The notes beneath the pieces were generated by a model that was given only the letters and a program-made list of their open reading frames with translations, did not search any database and had not been told where the DNA came from. From Streptomyces diacarni (GTDB lineage Bacteria > Actinomycetota > Actinomycetes > Streptomycetales > Streptomycetaceae): a DNA stretch of 64,000 nucleotides. Each line of letters starts with the position of its first letter. Position 1 is the stretch's first letter. Position numbers and translations under genes: made by a program. The stretch covers positions 310,001 through 374,000 of the forward strand of contig NZ_QOIN01000043.1 in NCBI RefSeq assembly GCF_003323715.1, in the 5' to 3' direction. This document shows positions 8,470 through 16,064 of the stretch, piece after piece.

Positions 8470-10122
8470 TCACTCCTCGGGTGGCGGGGGCGGGGCCGGA
8501 GCCCCGAGGGGTGGCGCGATCCTGGGATAGCGGCGCGGTCCCGCCTCGTCGGGCCCGGCGGTCGTGCCCGAGCCCTGCGCCGGAACGCCGATTCCCGCGC
8601 CGGGCTCCACCGCGCCCAGGGCGGCACCGCCGGACGCGCCGGAGGGCGCAGCACCCGGGACGGCCGCCTCGGGCGGTGCCGCGTCCCGGTGCGCGCCCGG
8701 GTCCCAGCCGGTGTCGACGACGCGCTTCTGTACCACGACGGCACCCGCCAGGACGGCGCCGCCGACGACGAGCATCAGGGCGATGCCGCCCGCACCGCCC
8801 GCCTTGGCGGCGAAGCCGACGAGGGAGCCGAACCAGCCGAAGTCGGCGTCTCCGAACGTCGTGTTCTCGTCCCCGAAGGCTCCCAGGACCTTCATCAGGA
8901 CGGCGGGCAGCAGGGTGATCAGCACCCCGTTGCAGAACGCGCCCAGTACCGCGCCCCGCCGGCCGCCGGTCGCGTTGCCGAAGACGCCGGCGGCGCCGCC
9001 GGTGAAGAAGTGCGGCACCAGCCCCGGCAGCACGAGGGCCAGCCCGAAGGCCGGCCCCAGCAGCCAGGCCAGCAGCGCCAGGGTGCACAGTCCGCCGGTG
9101 AAGCTGGCCAGGAATCCGACAAGCACCGCGTTGGGCGCGTACGGGAAGACGATCGGCGCGTCCAGCGCGGGCACGGCGCCCGGCACCACCTTCTGCGCGA
9201 TGCCCTGGAAGGCGGGGACGAGTTCGCCGAGGATCGTGCGGACGCCGAAGAGGATGACCGCGACGGAGATGCCGAACTGCAGGCCTTGCATGACGGACCG
9301 CATCAGGTAGTCGCCGAGGTCTTCGGCGGGCGCGCCGCCACCGGTGGCGAACGCCTGGAAGGCGGTGTGCCGCCCCGCCTCGACGACGTACACCACCGCC
9401 ATCGTCACGTAGATGAGCAGCATGGACAGCGCCGTGGCGACCATCGAGTCACGCAGGAAGCGCAGCCCCTCGGGCAGCTTCATGTCCTCGGTGCTGCGGC
9501 TGCGCCTGCCGACGAGCTGCCCGACGGCGCCCGCCGTCACATAGCCGGCCGTGCCGAAATGGCCCAGGGCGACGCTGTTGTTGCCGGTGATGCGCTTGGT
9601 CCACGGGTGGGCGAAGGCGGGCACCGACACCAGGAGGATGCCCAGCAGCACGCCGCCGACCACGACGACGGCCCACGCCTCCAGCCCGGCGGTCGCCAGC
9701 ACCACGGTCAGCAGGGTCGCCATGAACAGCATGTGGTGGCCCGTCAGGAAGACGTAGCGCAGCGGGGTGAAGCGGGCCAGCAGCAGCCCGAGCCCGAAAC
9801 CGGCGATCATCAGCCAGGCGACACGGGCGCCGAACCGCTCCTGCGCGATACCGACGATGGCCTCGTTGGTGGGGATCACCCCGTGCGCTCCGGTGGCGCC
9901 CTGGATCATCTCGCCCAGCGGGGCGAGCGAGCTGACGACGAGCCCGGCGCCCGCGTTGATGAGCAGGAAGCCCAGCGTCGCCTTGATCGCACCGCCGGCG
10001 GTCTGCCCCGCGGGCTTCCGCAGTGCGAGGAGTCCGGCCGCGGTGATGAGACCGATGAGGAACGCGGGGACGCTCAGCACCTCGTTGACGAGGAACGTCG
10101 CGATCGTGACCAGCCAGTCCAT
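8470..10122 (-). CDS. ulaA: PTS ascorbate/galactitol-type EIIC permease (UlaA/SgaT family)
   Basis: This 550-residue polytopic membrane protein carries UlaA-family sequences: N-terminal FLVNEVLSVPAFLIGLITAAG, AGLVVSSLAPLGEMIQ, HGVIPTNEAIVGIAQERFG and YVFLTGHHMLFMATLL. ITGNNSVALGHFGTAGY, VIPUS-like core text and LVPAFQGIAQKVVPGAVPALD come later. It would import a sugar acid or pentitol-like substrate while the EIIA/EIIB protein phosphorylates it. About 80 C-terminal residues form an Ala/Pro/Gly tail beyond the family core. It lies 81 bp after the EIIA-EIIB gene on the same strand, and a strong stem-loop fills that gap. Ascorbate is the family's named substrate; here it is unproven. Confidence 0.9.
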   Translation of the reverse strand: MDWLVTIATFLVNEVLSVPAFLIGLITAAGLLALRKPAGQTAGGAIKATLGFLLINAGAGLVVSSLAPLGEMIQGATGAHGVIPTNEAIVGIAQERFGARVAWLMIAGFGLGLLLARFTPLRYVFLTGHHMLFMATLLTVVLATAGLEAWAVVVVGGVLLGILLVSVPAFAHPWTKRITGNNSVALGHFGTAGYVTAGAVGQLVGRRSRSTEDMKLPEGLRFLRDSMVATALSMLLIYVTMAVVYVVEAGRHTAFQAFATGGGAPAEDLGDYLMRSVMQGLQFGISVAVILFGVRTILGELVPAFQGIAQKVVPGAVPALDAPIVFPYAPNAVLVGFLASFTGGLCTLALLAWLLGPAFGLALVLPGLVPHFFTGGAAGVFGNATGGRRGAVLGAFCNGVLITLLPAVLMKVLGAFGDENTTFGDADFGWFGSLVGFAAKAGGAGGIALMLVVGGAVLAGAVVVQKRVVDTGWDPGAHRDAAPPEAAVPGAAPSGASGGAALGAVEPGAGIGVPAQGSGTTAGPDEAGPRRYPRIAPPLGAPAPPPPPEE

Positions 10123-10163
10123 GGAGCCTTCCGCCTCGTGCCGTGGGTGGTGCGGTGGGGAGT

Positions 10164-10201
10164 GCCGAGGGCGGGCGCCGGCCGGGGCGCCCGCCCTCGG
10201 C
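10164..10201. promoter_or_regulatory. Perfect 16-bp stem-loop between EIIA-EIIB and EIIC genes
   Basis: GCCGAGGGCGGGCGCC (10164-10179) is followed by a 6-nt loop GGCCGG and the exact reverse complement (10186-10201). It starts immediately after the EIIA-EIIB stop and lies 42 nt before the ulaA start on the minus strand. It could terminate part of the transcripts or protect the upstream message, giving unequal EIIAB and EIIC amounts. Confidence 0.75.
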
Positions 10202-10203
10202 TC

Positions 10204-10992
10204 TCAGACGTCGTAGAGGTCGCGGAGCGCCGCGTCGACCTGCTTGCCGCTGGTGAAGTCCGCCACGACCCGCACGGGGACGCCGATGTCCCCGAGGGCC
10301 TGGGCGATCTCCCGCGAGGTGAGGACGGCCACCGCCTCCGACGCCTTGCCCTTGGCGGAGATCGTGTCGGTGGCCTCGACGGTGAGGTGCCGCGTCCAGC
10401 CCCAGCGCTCCACGACCCGCTCCAGGGTGTTCTTGAGGAAGAGGCTGGTGCCGAGGCCGTTGCCGCACACGGTGAGGATCTTGTGCACCGTCTGGGCGTG
10501 CGGCCGGGCGGAAGGCGCCTCGCGGGCGCCGTGCTCGTCCGGCTCCTCGCCTTCGAGCACCCGGCGCAGCGCCTCGGGTCCTGGCGCCGCCCGCAGCGCG
10601 GCTTCGGTGGCCGGGTCGCCCAGCAGCCGGGCGAGGGCCGCCATGGCCGCCGTGTGGGCCCCGGAGTCCTCGGCGGCGAGCGCGACGACGAGGGTGACGG
10701 GGTCGTTGGACTCGTGCCCAAAGCGCACGGGCTCGGCCAGCCGTACCCACGCCATGCCGGTACGGCGTACCGCGGGGGAAGGCCGGGCGTGCGCGAAGGC
10801 GAGGCCGGGGGCGAGGACGATGTAGGGGCCGTGTTCCTCGACGTTGCCGATCATCTCGTCGGTGTAGGCGTCGGTGCCGCTGCCCGTAGCGACCAGCAGG
10901 TCACCGGCCGTGCGGAGGGCGGCGCGCCAGTCGGCCGCGGGCGCGTCCAGCCGGATCGCCTCGGTGGGCAGGAGTTCGCTCAGTGACGCCAT
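10204..10992 (-). CDS. Fused PTS EIIA (fructose/mannitol type) and EIIB (ascorbate/lactose type)
   Basis: The first 150 of 262 residues form an EIIA type-2 domain with the phospho-histidine segment LAPGLAFAHARPSPAV and FGHESNDPVTLVVALAAED. After a short Ala/Pro linker (EGEEPDEHGAREAPSAR) the EIIB domain begins, with the phospho-cysteine loop ILTVCGNGLGTSLFLKNTL and the terminal VADFTSGKQVDAALRDLYDV. Phosphate would pass His to Cys to the sugar entering through the EIIC next door. EI and HPr are not in the window. ATG 10992 has a weak site (ATCCGGGG). The two-domain fusion with a separate EIIC is a common actinobacterial arrangement. Confidence 0.9.
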   Translation of the reverse strand: MASLSELLPTEAIRLDAPAADWRAALRTAGDLLVATGSGTDAYTDEMIGNVEEHGPYIVLAPGLAFAHARPSPAVRRTGMAWVRLAEPVRFGHESNDPVTLVVALAAEDSGAHTAAMAALARLLGDPATEAALRAAPGPEALRRVLEGEEPDEHGAREAPSARPHAQTVHKILTVCGNGLGTSLFLKNTLERVVERWGWTRHLTVEATDTISAKGKASEAVAVLTSREIAQALGDIGVPVRVVADFTSGKQVDAALRDLYDV

Positions 10993-11084
10993 CCCCGGAT
11001 ATTGGCATGTACCCGCCCCGACGCACAGCGGTGGGGCGGCCCGGATCGCCGGCACGGCCGGCGCGGGGTCGTGCCGGTGCCCGG

Positions 11085-11156
11085 GACGGGGACCATGTCG
11101 GGGTGCGAGACGGGGACCATGTCGGGGTGCGAGACGGAAATCGTGTCGGGGCCCGA
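11085..11156. repeat. 24-bp tandem repeat, three copies
   Basis: Copies at 11085-11108 and 11109-11132 are identical (unit begins GACGGGGACCATGTCGG). A third at 11133-11156 differs at about six positions. The array lies in the 373-bp gap between divergent genes EIIA-EIIB and the Vms1/baeRF gene, well upstream of both coding starts. No protein frame of interest crosses it. Confidence 0.85.
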
Positions 11157-11168
11157 GGCGAGGGGTAC
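11143..11168 (+). promoter_or_regulatory. Weak candidate SigB-type promoter upstream of the baeRF gene
   Basis: GTGT (11143-11146), 16 nt, GGGTAC (11163-11168) fits GNNT-N16-GGGTAC and partly overlaps the third copy of the tandem repeat. The gene start is about 190 nt further on, so the leader would be long. Chance occurrence is quite possible. Confidence 0.2.
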
Positions 11169-11365
11169 CCGCAGGAACCGCGGGTGGCCGTGGAGCCCAC
11201 GGGGCGCCCGGGACGCGCGCGGGCGCACCGGCCGTACGGGCGATCGGACGTTCCGGTGGCCGCGAGACGGGCGCGCCAGGGCCGACGGAGGCACCGGCGC
11301 CCCGGGGCGGCCACGCGCTCGACACACATGTGCACATCGCCCCCTCGACGACGCAGGGAGGAACC

Positions 11366-12526
11366 ATGCGCCTCGATTCCCTCGCCCCCCTCCTCGAGAG
11401 GAAGGGACCGTGGGCCACCGCCTACGTGGGCACGGCACGGGCCACCGAGACCGCCGGGGACGAGCGCCGCCTGACGGCCCGCGCGGCGGGTGACGAGCTG
11501 GCGCGGCAGGGGGCCGGGGCGGCCACCGTGGACGCCGTCACGGAGTACCTGGAGACACTGTCGCCCCGCACCCAGCCGCAGGGCAGCGTGGTGTTCGCGG
11601 CGGACGGCGAGGTCGTGCTGGACCTGCCGCTGACACGGGCGCCCGACCGCACCCAGGTGTGCTGGTCCGCACTGCCCCACCTGGCACCGCTGCCGGAGCT
11701 GACCGGTGAGAACCCGCTGTGCCTGACGGCGCGGATCGACCGTACGGGCGCCGACTTCGAGCTGGCCGACGCGCGGGGCACCCGGGAGGCCGGGCAGGCG
11801 CGCGGGGAGGACTGGCCGGTGCACCGCACCACCACGGGTGAGCCGTCGGAGAGGCACTTCCAGCTGAAGGTGGAGAACACCTGGGAGAGCAACGCGGGCG
11901 TGATCGCCGACGCCATCGCCTCCCGCTTCCAGGAGTCGGGTGCCGACGTGCTGGTACTCAGCGGTGACCCGCGGGAGCGGCGCGCCGTCCACGAGAAGCT
12001 GCCCGAGCACCTGCGGGGCATCGCGGTGGAGACCTCACACGGCGGCCGCGCGGCGGGGTCTGCGACCGAGTTGCTCGACCGGGAGACCGAACGGGCCCGC
12101 CAGGAGTTCGTCCAGCGGCACACCGACGACGCCCTCTCCCGGCTGCGCGCTGCCCACACACCGGGTTCGCCGGGCCCCGCGGGCTCCGCGGAGGCCGCGG
12201 TCGCCGAGGGTGTTCCCTCGCTCGTCGAGGCGGCGCGGGAGCACCGGGTGGGCACCTTGGTGGTGCGGCCCGGCGGCTTCGACCGGGAGCGGGAGGTGTG
12301 GGTCGGTGACAGCTGCGACCAGGTCGCGGTGCGCCGCTCCGAGTTGCAGTACCTGGGCGCCACCGAGCCGGTGCCGGCCCGCGCCGACGACGCGCTGCTG
12401 CGGAGCGCGGCGGCGACGGACGCGGAGGTGCTGGTGGCGGCGGAGGAGGACGACCTGCCGGTCGGCGGGATGGGCGCGGTGCTGCGGTGGACCCACGCGG
12501 AGGGCCCCGCGCCCGCCTCGCCGTGA
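11366..12526 (+). CDS. baeRF2/Vms1-family protein (Rv2629-like release-factor fold)
   Basis: The 386-residue protein matches the actinobacterial Rv2629 type, a bacterial member of the archaeo-eukaryotic release factor 1 superfamily. It begins MRLDSLAPLLERKGPWATAYV. The central domain has VENTWESNAGVIADAIASRF and DVLVLSGDPRERRAVHEKL. The last third contains RHTDDALSRLRA, VPSLVEAAREHRVGTLVV, and AEVLVAAEEDDLPVGGMGAVLRW. The Vms1 branch cleaves or handles peptidyl-tRNA on stalled ribosomes in eukaryotes; bacterial members are mostly uncharacterised and associated with stress or hypoxia. ATG 11366 follows GGGAGG. The gene converges on an MFS gene whose open frame runs antisense through it. Confidence 0.85.
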   Translation: MRLDSLAPLLERKGPWATAYVGTARATETAGDERRLTARAAGDELARQGAGAATVDAVTEYLETLSPRTQPQGSVVFAADGEVVLDLPLTRAPDRTQVCWSALPHLAPLPELTGENPLCLTARIDRTGADFELADARGTREAGQARGEDWPVHRTTTGEPSERHFQLKVENTWESNAGVIADAIASRFQESGADVLVLSGDPRERRAVHEKLPEHLRGIAVETSHGGRAAGSATELLDRETERARQEFVQRHTDDALSRLRAAHTPGSPGPAGSAEAAVAEGVPSLVEAAREHRVGTLVVRPGGFDREREVWVGDSCDQVAVRRSELQYLGATEPVPARADDALLRSAAATDAEVLVAAEEDDLPVGGMGAVLRWTHAEGPAPASP

Positions 12527-13878
12527 AGGCCGTGAAGGACGTGAGGCCCATGAGGTCCGTGAAGCCGTGCAACCCGTGAGCTCCGGTACGGCCGTGGCCG
12601 CGGTGGCTGCGGACAGCGCCGTGGCGCGGAACGGACGGACCGTCCCGCGCCACGGGGTTCTGCACCTGCTCGGTTGCATAACGCTTCCGACTTGACGCTC
12701 TTGAAGGAGGGTGTGGAGGCCGGTACCTCCCACGAGCGGGTGCTGCGGTCGAGCCAGCCGGACAGCAGTCCGAAACAGGCACCGGTCAGCGCCAGCAGCG
12801 CGCCCAGCCAGCTGGGCGAGGTCAGGCCGAAGCCCGCGGCGATCACCATGCCGCCGAGGGAGGCCCCCAGCGAGTTGGCGATGTTGAACGCCGACTGGAC
12901 GCTGGCCGAACCCAGTTCGGGTGCGTCTCTTCCGTGGTCGAGGATGCGTGCCTGCACGCTGGGGATGGCGGCCATGCCCGCGATACCGGTGAGGAACACG
13001 TTCACGGCCACCAGTACGGTGTTCTGCGCCGTCACCATGATCATCGCGAGTGACAGCGACAGCGTCAGCAGCGCGCCGCAGATGGTCCGTACCGGCCAGT
13101 CGGTGAGGCGGCCGCCCAGGAGCGTCCCCACGGTCATCCCCGCCCCGGCCAGCGCGAGCAGCGCCGTCGCCGCGGTGGGGGTGTAGCCGCTGACCTCGGT
13201 CACCAGTGGCTGGATGTAGGTGTAGAAGGACGAGGTGCCGGCGAAGCCGAACACCACCACGGCGTAGGCGAGCCAGACCTGCGGTCTCTTGAAGAGGCCG
13301 AGTTCACCGCGCACGCTGCCCCTGGCGGGCTCCCGCTGCACGGGGATCAGGGCCGCGAGGGAGATGAGGCCGAACACGCCGATCCCCGCGACGACGATGA
13401 ACGTCCACCGCCAGCCGACCGTCTGGCCCAGCAGGGTGCCCAGCGGAGAGCCGACGATGTTGGCCATCGGCACGCCGACGAGCACCACCGACAGCGCGCG
13501 GCCCCGTCTTTCGGGCCGTACGAGTCCTGCGGCGACGACCGCACCGATTCCGAAGAACACGCCGTGCGGCAATCCGGCGGTCAGCCGTGCTGCCAACAGG
13601 AGTTCATGGTTCGGTGCCAGAGCTGACGCGATGTTTCCGAAAATGAACAGACACGTCATCGCGAGCAATATCGTCTTACGGCCGACCCGCATACCGGCGA
13701 CGGTGAGCAGGGGTGCGCCGATGACGACACCGAGTGAGTAGAAAGAGACGTAGCCGCCCGCATCGGAGATGCTGACTCCCATGTCGGATGCGGCCTCGGG
13801 CAGTAGACCTATCATCACGAACTCGGCCGTACCGGCACCGAATGTCGCAATGGCCAAAGCCAGGAGGGCAAGGGGCAA
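11422..13878 (-). CDS. MFS efflux transporter (AraJ/Cmx-like, DHA1) with no stop codon at its expected end
   Basis: Residues 1-395 form a 12-TM drug:H+ antiporter. The start is TTG 13878, set by AAGGAGG 5 nt upstream, giving MPLALLALAIATFGAGTAEF. Motif A-like text is VAGMRVGRKTILLAM, and motif C-like text is VLVGVPMANIVGSPLGTLLG. Family proteins end near LLSGWLDRSTRSWEVP (about 12,720). Here the frame stays open for another 430 codons, antisense through the whole baeRF gene to a stop at 11422. All three minus-strand frames are in fact free of stops from about 12,733 to 12,035. The functional transporter probably ends near 12,700; the extension is low-complexity and unlike any domain. The substrate is unknown, likely drug or sugar export. 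Confidence 0.75.
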   Translation of the reverse strand: MPLALLALAIATFGAGTAEFVMIGLLPEAASDMGVSISDAGGYVSFYSLGVVIGAPLLTVAGMRVGRKTILLAMTCLFIFGNIASALAPNHELLLAARLTAGLPHGVFFGIGAVVAAGLVRPERRGRALSVVLVGVPMANIVGSPLGTLLGQTVGWRWTFIVVAGIGVFGLISLAALIPVQREPARGSVRGELGLFKRPQVWLAYAVVVFGFAGTSSFYTYIQPLVTEVSGYTPTAATALLALAGAGMTVGTLLGGRLTDWPVRTICGALLTLSLSLAMIMVTAQNTVLVAVNVFLTGIAGMAAIPSVQARILDHGRDAPELGSASVQSAFNIANSLGASLGGMVIAAGFGLTSPSWLGALLALTGACFGLLSGWLDRSTRSWEVPASTPSFKSVKSEALCNRAGAEPRGAGRSVRSAPRRCPQPPRPRPYRSSRVARLHGPHGPHVLHGLHGEAGAGPSAWVHRSTAPIPPTGRSSSSAATSTSASVAAALRSSASSARAGTGSVAPRYCNSERRTATWSQLSPTHTSRSRSKPPGRTTKVPTRCSRAASTSEGTPSATAASAEPAGPGEPGVWAARSRERASSVCRWTNSWRARSVSRSSNSVADPAARPPCEVSTAMPRRCSGSFSWTARRSRGSPLSTSTSAPDSWKREAMASAITPALLSQVFSTFSWKCLSDGSPVVVRCTGQSSPRACPASRVPRASASSKSAPVRSIRAVRHSGFSPVSSGSGARWGSADQHTWVRSGARVSGRSSTTSPSAANTTLPCGWVRGDSVSRYSVTASTVAAPAPCRASSSPAARAVRRRSSPAVSVARAVPT
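12521..12565. repeat. 9-bp tandem repeat (CCGTGAAGG-like), five units, covering the baeRF stop codon
   Basis: Units at 12521, 12530, 12539, 12548 and 12557 read CCGTGAAGG, CCGTGAAGG, ACGTGAGGC, CCATGAGGT and CCGTGAAGC. The first contains the TGA of the baeRF gene. On the other strand the array adds a repeating Gly-Leu/Pro-His pattern to the MFS extension. Confidence 0.7.
12621..12653. terminator. Bidirectional hairpin between convergent baeRF and MFS genes
   Basis: GTGGCGCGGAACGG (12621-12634), a 5-nt loop and CCGTCCCGCGCCAC (12640-12653) pair with one mismatch. It lies 95 bp after the baeRF stop and close to where the MFS coding sequence should end. There is no U-tract, as is usual in Streptomyces. 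Confidence 0.65.
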
Positions 13879-14156
13879 CGGGACCTCCTTGCAGGAGTGG
13901 GACGTTGGGGTTTCCCGGCTCGCCACGGCGGGCCGTTCTTGCAATGAAGCGTGCCGCAATCCGGGATTAGAGCAAACGGTTTCCCGATAAGGCTGCCCAT
14001 AATAGGATTCGGCGCCCCTCGCGAACTCGCCCTGGAATCAAGGCAGTCGAGCCGGAAAACTTCCGAGAAGCCGTCCCGCGGCACAGCCGGATTCGGCGTG
14101 TCGCCATCGCGGGCCTGGACTGGCCCACGGGAAAAGAGAGTTGATCGTGACGCGTG

Positions 14157-14171
14157 CGACCACTGTGGTCG
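14157..14171. promoter_or_regulatory. Palindrome CGACCA-CTG-TGGTCG, candidate operator
   Basis: A perfect inverted repeat with 6-bp arms and 3-nt centre lies 280 bp upstream of the MFS start in the only non-coding stretch available for its regulator. AraJ/Cmx-like exporters are often repressed by a dedicated regulator, but none is adjacent here. Confidence 0.3.
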
Positions 14172-14279
14172 GGAAATCCCGTTGCTCACGCATAACTTCC
14201 GCGCGAGGGCGAGTCGCAAACCGCGAATTCCACACGGCACCTTCCTCGGGCGCCGCCAGGGCCGGCACGCGCACAACGG

Positions 14280-14311
14280 CCTCGGCCACCCCGGGGAGGG
14301 GGTGGCCGAGG
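14280..14311. terminator. Terminator hairpin downstream of the LPMO gene
   Basis: CCTCGGCCACCCC (14280-14292), a 6-nt loop and GGGGTGGCCGAGG (14299-14311) form a perfect 13-bp stem, 75 bp after the LPMO stop on the minus strand. Confidence 0.7.
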
Positions 14312-14385
14312 GATGCCCGTCGCACTGAGGGTTGAGCAGCGGACGGACGTGGGGGTCCTTCCGGCGCGGGGGCCGGAAGCGGGCG

Positions 14386-14916
14386 TCAGCCGCCGATGTT
14401 GACGTCGACGCAGGCGTAGAAGGCGTTGGCCGTGTCGGCGATGTTCCACACGGCCAGGACCTTCTGCTTGCCGGTGAAGCCCTGGAAGTCGACCGGATGC
14501 GAGACCTGGTCGGGGGGTATGGCTCCACCGTCGTCGAACTCGGCGAGCTTCGTGTTGCCGATGAAGTACTGCCAGGTGCTGGTGGCGTGCTTGACGGGCA
14601 CGTTCCACGTGAAGGTGGTCGAGCTGCCCACGTCGGTGACGTGCCAGCCCTTGCTGTCGTCGCGCAGATCGGCGAAGCGGGAGTTGCCGCCCGCACAGTC
14701 CTTGAGCCCCTTGGGGCCCTCGACGCTCTGCGGTTCCCACTTGATCTGGCCGCACTGGACGACGCCGCGGGCGCACTGGTCCTGGCGGCTCGCCGGGTTG
14801 GTGACCCAGCCGTGCGCGCCGGCCGGGGTCGCGGTGAGTCCGAGCACCAGCACGGGCGCGAGCCCGACACCTGCCAGTGCCGCTAACTTCCGTTGGATGG
14901 ACGGCTTCTTGTGCAT
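14386..14916 (-). CDS. AA10 lytic polysaccharide monooxygenase, chitin-active type, secreted
   Basis: This 176-residue secreted copper enzyme oxidatively cuts crystalline chitin. The signal peptide (residues 1-34) has a KKPSIQRK basic start and ends PAGA. Cleavage leaves His35 in HGWVTNPASRQDQCARG as the N-terminal histidine-brace ligand. The second brace histidine is in VPVKHATSTWQYFI. The terminal FYACVDVNIGG is typical of AA10. There is no appended carbohydrate-binding module, so it is a single-domain LPMO at the short end of the family. AAGGAG precedes ATG 14916. A DasR-like operator lies 37 bp upstream, linking expression to N-acetylglucosamine availability. Confidence 0.93.
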   Translation of the reverse strand: MHKKPSIQRKLAALAGVGLAPVLVLGLTATPAGAHGWVTNPASRQDQCARGVVQCGQIKWEPQSVEGPKGLKDCAGGNSRFADLRDDSKGWHVTDVGSSTTFTWNVPVKHATSTWQYFIGNTKLAEFDDGGAIPPDQVSHPVDFQGFTGKQKVLAVWNIADTANAFYACVDVNIGG

Positions 14917-14952
14917 CTCAGCTCCTTCGGTGAGACGGAGAGCACATCGGGG

Positions 14953-14968
14953 ATTGGTCTAGACTTTA
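14953..14968. promoter_or_regulatory. DasR-responsive element (dre)-like site
   Basis: ATTGGTCTAGACTTTA matches the core TGGTCTAGAC of the DasR consensus (A-C/G-TGGTCTAGACCA-C/G-T), with a degenerate right flank. It sits 37 bp before the LPMO start. DasR is the GntR repressor of chitin and aminosugar genes in Streptomyces, so the position and target agree. Confidence 0.7.
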
Positions 14969-15045
14969 GCGGCTGACCGGTCCCGGTCAAGCCTCCGGGA
15001 GCTCCGGTCTTCGGGGGTCTGCGGGAGCTCAGCCCTCCGGGGGAC

Positions 15046-15882
15046 TCAGGCCTTCGGGAACCCGAAGCCGTAGCCCTGCCCCTTCAGCCAGGGCAGGAAC
15101 TGCCGCAGCGCCTCGTAGGACTCCGAGCGGTCGCCGCCGCCGTCGTGGAAGAGGATCACCGCGCCGTCGCCGGTCTGCTCCTCGGCGTGCCGGAGTATCA
15201 CGTCGGCGCCCGGGCGCTGCCAGTCGCCGGGATCGACGATCCAGCCCAGCGGACGCATGCCGTGCCCCGCCGCTATCCGCCGGCTGTCGGGCGTGAACGC
15301 ACCACCCGGCGCCCGGTAGTAGTACACCGGCGCACCGCCCGACGCCTTGTCGATCATCTTCTTGGCGTCGAGTATCTGCCGCTCCTGGTAGGCGACCGGC
15401 TCGTGGTCCATCCCCGTGTCGTGATCGACCGAGTGGTCGCACAGCCGGTGCCCCTCGGCCACGATCCGCTTCACGAGCTTCGGATAGCGCTCGGCGTTCG
15501 GACCTATCAGGCAGAACGTCGCCTTGACGTGGTATTCGCGCAGGAGATCCAGCGTCTTGGGGGTCCACTCCGGGTGCGGGCCGTCGTCCAGGGTGAGCGC
15601 CACCGTACGGCCGCCCTTCTCGGTGTGATGGCTTATCCCGCGGCTCACCTTCCGCGGGGCCCGGGCACCGCTGTGCGGCGCGGCCTTCGGCTTGCCGTGC
15701 GGAGCGGCGGCCTGCTGGGGAACCCGCGCGGCCCGCAGACTCCGGTCCCACCCCGGGTGCGCGCCGGCTCCCGAGTCCTGGGTGCTCGCCTGGACGAACG
15801 CCGTCAGCAGACCCACCGCCACCGTTCCCGCCGCGGCGGCCATCGCCACGACCGACGGCCTGCTGCCCCGCTTGCTGTACAA
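15046..15882 (-). CDS. Membrane-anchored or secreted polysaccharide deacetylase (NodB/CE4)
   Basis: The 278-residue protein has an N-terminal hydrophobic segment (about 12-32: VVAMAAAAGTVAVGLLTAFV), a basic Pro/Ala linker to about residue 80, then a NodB domain. CE4 motifs are all present: TLDDGPHP (catalytic and metal Asp), HSVDHD (metal His pair), RAPGGAF, DPGDW and ILFHDGGG. It should remove N-acetyl groups from peptidoglycan, chitin oligomers or a surface polysaccharide in a metal-dependent way. TTG 15882 is used because GGGAG lies 6 nt upstream; ATG 15843 would give a shorter signal segment. It lies 129 bp upstream of the LPMO gene in the same direction, a plausible functional pair on chitinous material. 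Confidence 0.9.
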   Translation of the reverse strand: MYSKRGSRPSVVAMAAAAGTVAVGLLTAFVQASTQDSGAGAHPGWDRSLRAARVPQQAAAPHGKPKAAPHSGARAPRKVSRGISHHTEKGGRTVALTLDDGPHPEWTPKTLDLLREYHVKATFCLIGPNAERYPKLVKRIVAEGHRLCDHSVDHDTGMDHEPVAYQERQILDAKKMIDKASGGAPVYYYRAPGGAFTPDSRRIAAGHGMRPLGWIVDPGDWQRPGADVILRHAEEQTGDGAVILFHDGGGDRSESYEALRQFLPWLKGQGYGFGFPKA

Positions 15883-16064
15883 CTCCTGCTCCCAACTGCC
15901 CGTTTTTGCCCGTGCTTGTCAATGATGCAGACCACTTGGGCGGAACCACGGTTGCGCCCCGGAGATGAGAGATACGCCGCATTCCAGTCGGGGCGGCACC
16001 TGCGCAGACGCGGGCACCTGGCAGCCTGAGGACGAACCGACCGACAGCTAGGAGAGCACAGGCG

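Larger units (their letters stand above)
13879..14385. other. 507-bp gap between the MFS and LPMO genes, no convincing gene
   Basis: Both neighbours are on the minus strand. The section nearest the MFS start (13,900-14,010) is AT-richer than average, with CCTATTATGG and TCTAATCCC on the minus strand, and probably contains the MFS promoter. A 15-bp palindrome and the LPMO terminator hairpin are listed separately. Short open frames here have no ribosome sites or recognisable content. Confidence 0.55.

Noticed and set aside
8209..10986. 925-codon open frame on the + strand opposite the PTS genes
   Set aside because: It mirrors the two PTS genes antisense and has only low-complexity Gly/Arg/Gln/Asp text, no motif and no ribosome site. 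Long antisense frames are normal at this GC content.
11422..12700. Functional fusion of the MFS exporter with a C-terminal domain
   Set aside because: The extension is antisense of baeRF, has low complexity and no domain; treated as open frame without function.
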